Below are positions 20,334 to 31,110 of a stretch of DNA of 64,000 nt, piece after piece. The stretch spans positions 397,001 to 461,000 of the forward strand of contig CALYLW010000209.1 of assembly GCA_944989445.1 (NCBI GenBank), in the 5' to 3' direction. The notes beneath the pieces are model-generated. The model was not told where the DNA came from. It saw nothing but the letters and a program-made list of their open reading frames with translations, and did not search any database. The translations under genes and the position numbers were made by a program. How positions within the stretch are numbered: the first letter of the stretch is position 1; every line of letters starts with the position of its first letter. The stretch is from Ampullaceana balthica (Eukaryota > Mollusca > Gastropoda > Lymnaeidae).

Positions 20334-23300
20334 ATGTCAGCTATCTATCTCTACAACAACACCACCACGAGTCTAGCCAACCCGATCCGTGAGTCTGACC
20401 CAAACGACGCATCATTCGTCGCTGCTGGCGATCACTTGGTGCTGGTCATCGACACGGTCATCAACTGCATCCTGGTCAACATCATCTCCCCTTTCGGAGT
20501 CGTCGGGAACGCGCTGAACATCGTCATATTGGCCAAGTATGACGTCACCTCGGACAGCTCCAATATACTTCTGGTATCCCTCTCCGTGGCTGATTTCGTT
20601 TACTGTTTGACAACGCCCATCAGGTCAGTCGTCTGTTCAAAGAGCAAACGGCTATGTGTTAGATATCAGAATATTCAGTGTATTTACTTGGTAGCTTAAT
20701 CAATGAATACTTTAGGGCAATGATACAAAAGCTTGCAAATAGTTACGTACTCAGTGGGTTTTTGGTCAAGATTCAGATGTTTGTTGACCAACTCAATGGT
20801 TATTGTTCATTTTTTCAGTAGTATTAGATACAGAATGAACAGTTATCAGAATTAGTGGTAATTTTAGTGCCCTTAAGTTTTTTAATATGGGCTGTCAAGT
20901 TTTTGTATACAAAGTATGGTTAAGATCAATTCATTTACTCAGTAGCTAACGCATAAACTAATTTTTATATAGCTCATAAAAGCAAAAAACTACATTTAGA
21001 GCCCCAGGGCCCATTTACTGCAAGATATGAAGTTCAAAACACCTGTTCAATTCATTTAATTTCGTAATGGATATATTTATCTATATATCTCAAGATCGTT
21101 CATACATGAATGGGAAATAAAATCTTAAACGTTTATGAAAAAAGACATTTTGGGCTCCCATCCCCGAAGGAATGGACAGTAGGAAATCATTGACCTAGAG
21201 TATTACAATATTGGTTACCAAGTGGTTATATGCAAAGTTTGGTTAAGATCCATCAATTCACCCAGTAGCTTTCGCTTAAACTAATTTTTATATAGCTCAT
21301 ATAAGAAAAATATCACAAAATAAAAAAAAACAATGTTTTCGCTGGGGCTTGAACACAGGACCTTCCCCTTATAAGGCGGACGTGATAACCCGTACACTAC
21401 GAATCTCACGTTATTCTGTGAAGGAACAATGCAAGTGAACGCAAGGACCATTGTTGGTCTCGAGACATTGGTCGACCTCAGTGAGGCTCATTCGTCATGC
21501 TCGTGTGCACATACTCGCTTTGGTGAAGGGGGTGGGAGGAGGGTTAGAGAGTCGGCGTGCCTGCGTGGTGTCCCGCATGGTTGGGCGACATAGAGAATTA
21601 TATATACAGATATATATAGATATGGTCAGTAAACTTTGAAAATATATATAATCTGAAAAAAAATTAAAGTATTAACTTCATGAGAGTGTCTACGCTAAAA
21701 ATGTTGCCGCTATTAACTATAAAACGTTTTTAAAATGGGTATTTGGTTTGGAAATATTAGGTTTTTTAAATTTTCTGTAGGTAGTGTTGAATCTAAACAT
21801 TTTTACCAACATACTTTCATATTCGCTTTAAATTCTAGTGACTTTCACCTCTTGATAATCGGCGTTCTTTCCTCCTGATTGATACTCTAAATGCCGTGAT
21901 CATATTTCTTTCATCTGTTTAAGTCCAATGTGAGCAGACCTTTAAGTTAGACCTTTCAATCAAGCAAATTTAGTTAGAAACAGATTACATCTGTTCCATT
22001 TAACATTTATATAATTATCAACGTACATAATTTGCAATGCTTGTCACGTCCCGTCTGTCTGTCCGTGACGCTACTAATTTTGGAAAGCAGCGCACCAAAT
22101 TACTGCACCAAAAATAACTCGTTTCGAAAGTTCCACATAAAATTGTGCAATATGAAAATAAATGAATAAAATAAAAAAAAACCCGTAAAAAACCAAGTTT
22201 TTGACTATAAATCCTTTACGTATGAGAAGTAACTAAAAGAATGTTCATTATAACACGCAGCGCCAGACCATCCAGAAATACAAAATTGAAGTTGTGTCGT
22301 AAAACATGTTTAATATAATACGCACCGATCAGGAATATGTTTATAAAAAGAGCTGTCAATAAAATACGCACCTTATTGCGCGACAGAAAGGTTGTTCAAT
22401 ATAATACGCACCGCGACGCTCTATCTCAAAAAATAGCATGATACATAGGAATAAAAAAAATAATCTAAAAAATCAATAATTTAATTACGGTACATGCGAT
22501 CGATCTGAAATTTTGATATATTGTTTTTATCATCGGTACGAAACTGCCTGCAAAATTTCAGCTCGCTATCTTGCGAGCAAGTGGGTTAAAAATCGATCAA
22601 AAATTTTGGCGACAAGCAAGCAAGCAAGGTCCGCCGCAGACACCACGAGTTAATATAAAGGATTTAAAAATAAAGGAAAATGTCCCTATTACTGTACATT
22701 ATTTTTTTAGTCTGATGTGTATTTTTTTAAAAATAAATAGATTTCAGATGAAATGTATTTATTTTTAAAACTTCCGTCATTTTTGACGGGCAATACACTA
22801 GTTGTCTATGTTTTACTATCAGTATAGGCATGTCTTAAGACTTGCATATTCATTCACATTTCATTTTACCCCTAACCCATGCAGCGCTTTTGAAATTATT
22901 AGCTGTTAATATTAGTTATTATTTGTAGTTTTCTAGTTATTTCTAGCAGATGGCACGAACTTACTGATAGTGGTATGTAATGTGATGGGGGCATATATCC
23001 CTTAAAAAAATTCAATTGATATCAGGGTGGTTAATTTCTAGTTTTAAACCTTACTAAAATATCTCTCATTCTATTTTTTTCCAAAATTGTCCACAGAAGA
23101 TGCAAATGTCTCCTGGCCATTATCATGGACCCAGCCACTGCTGTTACTGTTGACACATTTATCTGGGAATACGTCTTCGTCTTAAATCGCGCCATGTTCT
23201 GTATCAGTATCAGTTTGGTGGGAGTCATTTCCCTTGAACGACTTTTGGTGGTTTACCTCCCCTTCTCCGCCTCTAAACTTTTGACGCCATCTCGAATGAA

Positions 23301-23901
23301 GACGGTGTCTATTCTCATGTATTCCATCAACTTCGTCTTCTTCGTGCCATTCTTCTTCTGTTTCTCGCACACGTGGACGTATGATGAGCGTCTAAACGCG
23401 ACAGTGGCCGTGATAGTATTCACGGAGTTTTACCAAAACAACATGCAGGCGATTCTGTTCGAGAGTTTCATAGGACACAATCTTATATTCTTGGGCACTT
23501 GCGTCGTCATCGTGTTTTTCTCGTCGCCGGGCATCGCCTACAAAATCTGGGCTATGACCAAAACGAGACAAAAAATGACCAGAAAAACTGTCCGTTTTGA
23601 CCCCCAGCTGGCCAAAATGCTGCTGGTCATCAGCAGCGCGTGTTTCATCTTCTATTCGCCGTCGTTAATCTTCGACACCATCGTCTACTTCATCCCATCG
23701 TTGATCTTGGAGAACCAAGTCTACAATCTGTTCCAGATTTTCACGGACCTGCTGTTTGCCATCAGCTCGTCGGCCAATTTTATCATCTACGTCACAATGT
23801 CCAGCAAATTCTCTAAGGCTTACAGAAGTTTGTTGGTGTGTTCGTTGAGGAGCAAGAGTAAAGTCACAAGGGCACAACTTGATGGGACTAAATCTATATG
23901 A
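20334..23901 (+). CDS. Class A (rhodopsin-like) G-protein-coupled receptor, two exons, 364 aa
   Basis: Exons 20334-20623 and 23097-23901; donor AG|GTCAGT, acceptor CCACAG|A, joined within Arg97 (phase 2), with the frame kept. Seven membrane spans are visible. TM1 has GN at 58-59; TM2 has LSVAD with D87; TM3 ends in E144-R145 (ERL in place of DRY); TM6 has CFIFYSP with P285; TM7 has N324-F-I-I-Y328, an NPxxY variant. N8 and N9 are possible glycosylation sites. The position three turns before ERL that normally holds the disulfide Cys is W120, and the second outer loop has no Cys, so the usual TM3-loop disulfide seems absent. The C-tail is short and basic. It should act at the plasma membrane; the ligand (peptide or chemical cue) is unknown. 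The 2473-bp intron holds two interspersed repeats. The start is the first ATG of the first open exon; an upstream exon cannot be excluded. Confidence 0.85.
21335..21620 (+). repeat. Interspersed repeat family C with tRNA-Ile-like block on minus strand (GPCR intron)
   Basis: Near-identical to 49535-49815 and ending in ATTATATATACAGAT. On the minus strand it contains a tRNA-like segment: T-arm with GGTTC-box, and an anticodon-arm-like loop CTTATAA whose central triplet TAT would read isoleucine. The tail points the other way, so the tRNA part is antisense to the presumed retroelement. Confidence 0.6.
22183..22678 (+). repeat. Interspersed repeat family B, copy 2 (GPCR intron)
   Basis: Matches 6769-7268 along its whole length with only scattered differences, including the four AATACGCACC-type cores and the end GAGTTAATATAAAGGAT. 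High similarity implies recent spread. Confidence 0.75.
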
Positions 23902-24024
23902 CTTGAAACTAACTGATTTAAAATGACAATAGGAGAAGAGTTTAGCTAATTTATTAATGTAATTTTCGGGTCAAAGGCGAAGGTGCGTGAAACAGATTAT
24001 TGACAGGTACTTTTTGCACGAGCC

Positions 24025-24241
24025 CAGGAGCGGCCTTTGGGGGTGGCAGCTGGGGAAATCGCCCCAGGCCCCGCGATTAGGGGGGGGGCTCCTTTCAGAC
24101 TTGAGACTATATTTTAGTAACAAAAGAGCCGGCAGATGTTTCACTACTGAGTTTGTTCAAGAATTGATCTAATCTAGAGAGGGTGGGGGCCCGCGGGGTC
24201 ATTGTTGCACCAGGCCTCGCTTGTACCTAACGCCGCCTCTG
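24025..24241 (+). mobile_element. hAT-type MITE (217 bp), 8-bp target duplication
   Basis: Identical octamers CACGAGCC at 24017-24024 and 24242-24249. Ends CAGGAGCGGCC and GCCGCCTCTG are inverted with two mismatches. It lies about 120 bp beyond the receptor stop codon and may fall in its 3' untranslated region. Confidence 0.85.
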
Positions 24242-24249
24242 CACGAGCC

Positions 24250-25332
24250 TTACACCTTGCCTTCAATTAGACATATATAAATGCATGTATATATAGGTTT
24301 TCTTCATAGCTATACTTAGCCTTGTATTCACATGGAATACGTATTTATTGTTGGTGACATGATAAGTTAAGGAATCTAAGTTATTTGTATACACAGGGTA
24401 GGAATCATGAAAACTAGAATTTGTCATGGCATGATAAGCATTTAAACGGGGAAAAAAGTTGCTTTTTGTTGCTTTACTCTCATTGCTTGAGCAGAGTGAT
24501 GGATATCTTCAATGCTTATAGGTTTAAGGAATTAACTGTATACTGTAGCTCATAAGTCTGACTTCAATACGCTTGCGGGAATCAGTGAATAGATTTTTGA
24601 GTAGCGTATTGGCTTGAGGCCTGGGCTGGTGTAGGAGCGTAAGATGATCATTTAGGCCTTACTGAATTAAGCAAAAATCTTAGTTTAAATTAATTAAAAT
24701 TCGATAACGTTTTATGGCTTGGTTATTTAATCCCAACACTGTCATTCATTAAAAATTTGACTGAATCTCACGTCAATACTGAAATATCAAAACGATTTGG
24801 TGATGAAGAAATAAGGTAATTCGATCATTCTTTGCCTTACATGAAACAAATAAAATTGCAATCTTATACTTATAACTATAACAATTTTTTTAAATTCTAT
24901 ATTGTAGACATACATATCCCACTATTTTTAAAAATTAAAGGCAATAATAAAGAAGGTACTTCCTTTTAAAAAAGGAATTAACTTCTTTATTACTGAGGAA
25001 ATGGATTTTGCAGGCATGCAAAATTGAAAATATATTTCCATGTTAGTCGCAATAACAAATAAATGTTAAGATAAATATCAGGTTTATAGTATGTTTACAC
25101 AGGGTAAAGAAGTAATTACAATGTCTATTAAGGTTAGCTTTGTAAAGAAACATGTTGTACGTTTGTTTCTCAAAAAGGTCTCCAAGGTAAGGACATGTGT
25201 ACTGTACGAATAATATTCCACAATATGGCGATAAATAGATTATGTAAAGGGGCCTAAAAGTGTTGCATAGCCTTCATCAAATCTTTTTGTATAACAAGCT
25301 GAAATAATTTGTTGAATGCACTATTTATTCAT
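24250..25332. other. Spacer, no gene seen
   Basis: AT-rich. A short perfect palindrome (AAAGAAGGTACTTCCTTTT region, 24949-24975) is the only structure noticed. Confidence 0.35.
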
Positions 25333-25337
25333 ATCTA

Positions 25338-25592
25338 TCTTATCTTATCTATACAGACGCTCCTTCTATGCAGAAGATAATTGCGTCCACAGACCATGAC
25401 AGATGATCTGTTGGCAAGTGATGCAGCGTTGTGAGTTCCACGCATAAGCCAGCCGCCTAACTAGTGTTAGGTACCCATTCGGAGCTGGATAACTCAGGGA
25501 CGCCCTAGGCCCCTGGATCAAATCACATGGATTCGAACCCATGACCATCGGTACGCCAGTCGAGCACGCTGCCACTCGACCACCGCGTCGTT
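25338..25592 (-). repeat. tRNA-derived SINE, minus-strand copy
   Basis: Read on the minus strand it starts CGCGGTGGTCGAGTGG (A-box-like), has GGGTTCGAATCC (B-box), then GGGTACCTAACACTAGTTAG, and ends in a GATAAGATAAGATA tail. Same family and order as 59412-59695. Confidence 0.85.
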
Positions 25593-26195
25593 GTATTAAA
25601 TCTCAATCCGAATTTAAAACACAGGACGCTATCAAAGAATTAGTCTGCAGATAATAATGGGATATAATAATTTATATCAGTTGAGCGTTGTGTAATTTTC
25701 TAATAAATAATATTAAGACTTTTAAAATGAATGGATATACTGTGTATAAATGAGAAACGGGAGCTAACTCGGGCAATTAAATATAAATTTTGATATTTAG
25801 TTGTCGGTGATCCCAGATAAATGTTTAAAAAAAAATTCTAAAATTTTATACGAAAATAGCAGCTGTTTTAAAAAAAAATTATTGCTTTTACTCATTTGTG
25901 ATTGTTATCAGCAATTATTTTTTTTTGGAACTATGTGTTAAAATTATTTGAGCGGGTGACATCTAAAATAAGGTGCTAAGAGGAGGGGGTGAATACCATC
26001 CTGCTAATGCTACTATACCTCTTAAGGGATCAGAATCAAAGCTTTGATCATTACGGCTCATATGAATGTCAATAGTTCGCCAATACAACTGCTATCTAGA
26101 TGATACTTTTCAGGGCTGCTCATCGGGGGTATCGGTAATTGAAGGATCGAGAACAGTTAGAAATAGACACAAATGCATCAGAGTCACGTCTTGTC
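25593..26195. other. Spacer, no gene seen
   Basis: AT-rich, with no supported feature. Confidence 0.35.
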
Positions 26196-26339
26196 GTTTC
26201 AACTAGACCTGTCAGCCGAATTTTTTTTTAAATTTCGGCTGGCTGACACAATTTTTCGGCTGATATCCGGATTAGCCGGATTTTAAAATTTCGGCTGGCT
26301 GACATAATTTTTCGGCTGATATCCGGATTAGCCGGATTT

Positions 26340-26914
26340 CTCCGTAAATTGACATTTGCAGCAAAATATTCGTAAACATCATCCAGGGATGTTCCAGCAA
26401 GTGTTACAGGTGCCGGTATGTTGAGAGATGGACAATTAATTTTGAAGAAGTCAACAAAACCATCTTAAGCAACATTTTCAAAGGCGAGCAAGTCTCTAAA
26501 GAACCAGATAACGATATCTCTTGTCAGTTCATGACTTGATGTTACCTGACATTGACTGTTGCCTTCTCCATACTTATGGAAATATCCCAAAATTGTATTG
26601 ACTTTTCTTGACTTTGTACTGACACTTAAATGAAGATTCATATTGCCACTTGATGTAATTGCGGCAAAATTGGTTACTTTTGAAATGTGACCCTACTTGT
26701 CACCCAATGACTGCTGAGCAGTGAGACACAGCAGACAATAAACTCGATCTTCGACTACATTTCTCCCATCAGCAGAGAACAGACCACCAAAATATTTCCA
26801 GCATTGTGCTTTAGAATTTCCATGTAGGCTAGGTGGTTTAGGTTTTACTTGTAGGTTTTTAAAGAACTGCCTCTTTTCCCGGTTTAGATGACATTTGCTG
26901 ACATTTGAGTTCAC
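26340..26914 (-). pseudogene. N-terminal fragment of BED-type hAT transposase
   Basis: A frame opens at 26914 and runs 73 codons to a stop at 26693. It contains CWKYFGGLFSADG and VYCLLCLTAQ, the start and first Cys pair of a BED zinc finger, as in ZBED-type hAT transposases. Reading on past the stop, the same frame continues with transposase-like text (SSGNMNLHLSVS and HELTRDIVIWFFRDLL) to about 26340. The catalytic core and C-terminal dimerisation domain are missing, so it cannot be functional. It supports the hAT assignment of the host element. Confidence 0.6.
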
Positions 26915-26971
26915 CTAAAATTATCATATAGTCATAAAGAATTGTTAAATCAGAAATGGTGTAACGTAAAA

Positions 26972-27388
26972 AGGTAATCCTGCAGTCTTAGTACGTATAT
27001 TATTTCACTGCGAATTTTAATTTTCTCGTGAGATTTTTAGTTTTTAATTTATTAAATGCATTATATATGTTATATTTTAGCTATTATAGGTCTAATTTGT
27101 AAGGCTTTTTAATTTGTAAGGCTGTTTTCGGCCCCTGACGCTACATAATCAAAGTAGAGTAGGATACATCCATTTTGTTTATCTAGCACCCTACTCCGAT
27201 TATGTAGCGTCAAGGACCGAAAAAGCCTTATAAATTTAAAAGCCTTACAAATTAGCGCTATAATAACTAAAATATAACATAATTAACATACACAAATGCA
27301 TTTAATAAATTAAAAATGAAAGTTCTCCCGAGAAAATTAAAATGCGCAGCAAACAAATTTACGTGCTAAAACTACAGGATAACCTTTA
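26972..27388. mobile_element. Long-palindrome MITE nested in the hAT element
   Basis: Two arms of ~190 bases are inverted copies: GGTAATCCTGCAG at the left and, inverted, GGTTATCCTGTAG at the right; inner arms share GACGCTACATAATC and AATTTGTAAGGC. Only ~20 bases separate them. A single left arm of the family is at 29808-29925. Target duplication is unclear, so superfamily is left open. Confidence 0.75.
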
Positions 27389-27903
27389 AAAATCATCAGT
27401 TATTGACTAAACTAGTATCTAGTTAATTGAATCAATTAATTTAGGCTTACCTATTTGCTAGTAGAAGATCGTTGAGCCATAATTATGTAATATTAAATCG
27501 CCTATTTACGACAAAGCTTAAAGATAACTTAAATTAATTAACTTATTGATTTGTATTTTAATTAGTATTTTATAATTTAAGATTGTAAGAAAAAGATAAC
27601 TTGCAAGAACTGTATCAATGATTTTATTGATTATTTAGGTTAAAAAAACTGTACAAATAATTCAAATGACTTATTTTTGTCACACTTTGGGCGACGGTTA
27701 TTCTAAAGATTCATTCGATCTTAAAACGAAACGCAATTAATCTTAAGAAAACAAAATTTACGTTACGGCGCCTCATTCATTTTTCGGCGGATTTACGGCG
27801 GACAAAATACGGCGGCTAATGCGGCGCGCCGCATATTTTCCGGCGGACGAAAATTTTGCGGCGTATTCGGCGCGCGGCGGCGGCTGAGGGGTCTAGTTTC
27901 AAC

Positions 27904-28724
27904 AAATCCCTTTTTGAAAGTTTGTTGCAGTTTACAAATTTTCTCTAGAATGAACGAGCAGTTCGAGTTTTGTGCTCTTGTATTTTAGCACTGTCTGCCA
28001 TGGTCTCATCGTCATCTAGGGGGGAGTGTGGTGAGTTTTCACTCAACACCAGATCCTGTCATATATTCATATGTTAGTGTTTAAATTATAATGTGGGATA
28101 TAGACCCATCCAAATAAAAATGTTACGGTAAATAACGGTGCGTATTCATAAAAACTGTGGAAGAATTAAAATATGTAACTTAAAAAAATTACAATATAAA
28201 GCTGATTGGCATTTCACATAGGATTTTGAAAGTTATAACACGTAATTTAAATGATAAAATATATTTCAAGTTTTAGTAAGTTAAACTGTTAAAATAAATT
28301 TATTTTCAATACACATATATTTATTAAAATAATATTTTAATTATATTTAAACAAAATGAAGAAATAATGCATTATATTTTTAAAGAGAAGTTATTTTTCT
28401 TTAAAAAGTAACTTCCCTTTATTTATTTTTATGCTGTAAAATGCACAGCTGTGCGAAACATTATTTTACTTCACTCATGAAAATATTTTTTTAAATATAT
28501 CATGAGCGATCCTTGAAATATTAGTCACAAAGACACTTCAGATAGGCAGAGACATATACGGATTTTAAGAGTCTCTGACAAGAGTTACAATTCATCATGA
28601 GTTATCCTGTTCAACAAAGGGATTAAAATTGTATTTCAAGTTTTCATATGGTTTTTTAATAATAAAAATTCGTATAGTTTCACACAGCGAACAAAATGAA
28701 ATATTAATTTTTCACCAGTCCCTT
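27904..28724. other. AT-rich spacer, no gene seen
   Basis: Composition drops to long A/T runs between 28190 and 28400. There is no supported feature. Confidence 0.35.
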
Positions 28725-28900
28725 AAAGAGAGAGAGAGAGAGGTGGGGTGGGATAGAGAGAGAGAGAGAGAGAGAGAGAGCGTGTGCGTGTGTGTAGAAA
28801 GAAAGAGAGGGAGGAAGGAAGGAAAATGGAAGGAAGGAGGTAGGGAGGAAATGAAGGAAAAATGGAAGGAAGGAAATAAGAGAAAGGAAAGGAAAGACAC
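28725..28900 (+). repeat. Purine-only microsatellite tract (GA)n/(GGAA)n
   Basis: Almost uninterrupted purines on the plus strand: (GA)n near 28728-28780, then GGAA/GGAGG-type repeats to 28895. Open frames over it are composition artefacts. Confidence 0.9.
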
Positions 28901-28979
28901 CTAAATTTAAACCTTGGCCATGTTTCGGGTGAGGCCCGGCAATTTTTGGACTGGACGCAATTCAGTAACCTTTCACTTA

Positions 28980-29240
28980 GGGGCCGTCCATAAAGTACGT
29001 CACGCTATTTTTGACAATTTTCATTTTCCCCCCTGTCACAAACTGTCACAAATCTTGGACCCCCCCCCTAAAGTACGTCACATTTTCGAACAAAAATTAC
29101 TTTTTTATTAACAAAATAATTAAAATTTAATATAAAATACCGTGACGTCACACATGGCCGGACCCCCCTCCCCCTGTCACAAACTGTCACACTTGTCTAC
29201 AACCCCCCTCTGGAGCGTGACGCACTTTATGGACGGCCCC
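28980..29240. mobile_element. MITE with GGGGCCGTCC inverted ends
   Basis: Begins GGGGCCGTCCATAAAGTACG and ends with its inverse (CTTTATGGACGGCCCC). Interior has paired CTGTCACAAACTGTCACA phrases in both halves. Related copies are at 46368-46637 (complete) and 40434-40560 (one end). The terminal sequence is widespread in invertebrate genomes; I suspect a PIF/Harbinger-like (ISL2EU) group but cannot confirm it. It lies ~300 bp upstream of the UTP11 start. Confidence 0.8.
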
Positions 29241-29545
29241 CCTGTAATACATACGATAAGATAGCAATTATTTATTTTTAAGTTGTTAAAATTTTGTTTA
29301 AGATGTGTAAAATATTTTTTTTGTTAAAAAATTGGTATTTCTTGTACTACAAGTCACAATTTTAAGTGCCAACTTTTTTGATTTGACACTACGCTCTCCA
29401 CCCTTAAAGATTAAAAAACTCGCACTTTTCATTTTCAATTGTCAATGTCAATGTTATGAGAGCAAAGTAAGCTGTCGCTTTCAAGTTCATCCTCTACGTA
29501 GTTTGTAGATTAATTAGAGCCTAGGAGATAAATACCAGCCAGAAA

Positions 29546-31055
29546 ATGTCGTCTTTTAAGAAAAATAAAGTACAGAAAATTCATCGCGAACGTCCACAGG
29601 TATGTTCAATGCTCAGAATCTTATAAATATATTTGCCTATTTATTCCATGCCATTGCCATTACTGATCACTATTACTATTACTATTAGTACTATTACTAT
29701 TACTTACTTTATTTAACATCGTCAATAGTTACCCATTTTCGATAGCTTTTATTTTTAAAATTTATAGTAGGCCTATGCCTATAGTATTTTTGTAGCATTA
29801 AATATTTGGGTAATCCTGCAGTTTCTACACGTATATTATTTCACAGCGAAATTTAATTTTCTCGTGAGAACTTACGTTTTTAATTTATTAAAATTAAATG
29901 CATAATATATAATATATTATTAAATAAACATCTGCACTTACTGTCACTTACCTTATTTAGTCATTTTATCTATTTTCTGAATGTTTTAATAAATTGTTTT
30001 ACAAATTTTGTTTTTAGCAACGAATTTTAATGTATGTGCTTTCGCCACTGTTTACCAAAGAATTTTTTTTTAAATACCGGTAAATCTTGCCTAACAAAGA
30101 GCACAAAGACAAAGATAGGCAGTACAAAGTAAACAATCATTATGACCGATTTAGGTTGTTTAAAAATTTGTTTACCATTTTGTTTAAGCTGTCAGATTAT
30201 TTTTGGGGGGTCGGCTTGAGAGCGAGTTATACACTTTTAATACTTTTCTTTTCCAAAAGAGGGGGGGTCGGCTTATGAACGAACGGGCTATAGAACGAGT
30301 ATATATGGTATTTAAAAATGTACCCCTCTGCTACATAGTTACTTTAAACTATATATTTCCTGAAGTTGTTGTGCTTATAGGTCCTCAAATTATTTAAATA
30401 TTAAATATTTAAGATATGTGTAACACTTCCCAGTGACTCTGAAATTGACATTTTCGACAAAATAAAAAAATGTATGACTTCTAACCTCAATTTTGATTGA
30501 ACAAAAGCTCTATTATATAGCAGAAGGGTACATTTTAAATAATTGAGAACTGTCAACTTTGACACGGGTAGTAAACTAAAAAAATAATAAATAAAATACA
30601 GAGTACTTCCAGATGTTCAATGCTGTATTTACCTCGTTTCCTAATGTTCTTATCATTGAGCACAGGAGACCAAGATAAAAGTGAAAGGAATTTCTAATTT
30701 TATCTCTGTTAAATAAATTATAGCATAGAAATAAATAGAAATAGAAGTAAAAAGGGATTTTTTAAAACCACATTTTTAAAAGTGGACTAAAAAGAAGAAA
30801 ATAATTTAAAACTTATAAGTTCAAGTACTTTGATTTATTATGACTAAAAACGTAGGCAGGGTGTTTGGTATAAAAATTAAAGATTTATAAATTAAAAGGC
30901 AAAAGAGAGATCTATAAGTGAGAGAATGAGAGAACTGCATATGTAAAACCTCATAAGCGCTGCCCTATGATTGGTCGATTAATCGTTGAAAAATAATTTA
31001 ATCGTTAAATTTTTTAAACGTTTAATCGAGAAATTAATGTTTAATTTCCGCAGCC

Positions 31056-31110
<55 letters not shown>

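Larger units (their letters stand above)
26204..27895 (-). mobile_element. hAT element with BED-finger transposase fragment (1692 bp)
   Basis: Flanked by identical GTTTCAAC at 26196-26203 and 27896-27903. Ends TAGACCTGTCAGCCG and, inverted, TAGACCCCTCAGCCG. Subterminal DNA is highly repetitive: TTCGGCTGGCTGACA-type units at 26220-26335 and GGCGG-type units at 27765-27890. It encodes only an N-terminal transposase piece and is itself invaded by a palindromic MITE. Confidence 0.88.

Noticed and set aside
23031..23877. Minus-strand frames opposite GPCR exon 2
   Set aside because: Shadows of the receptor coding exon.
28629..28904. Arg/Glu-rich 91-codon frame and its Ser/Leu-rich antisense
   Set aside because: Produced by the purine microsatellite.
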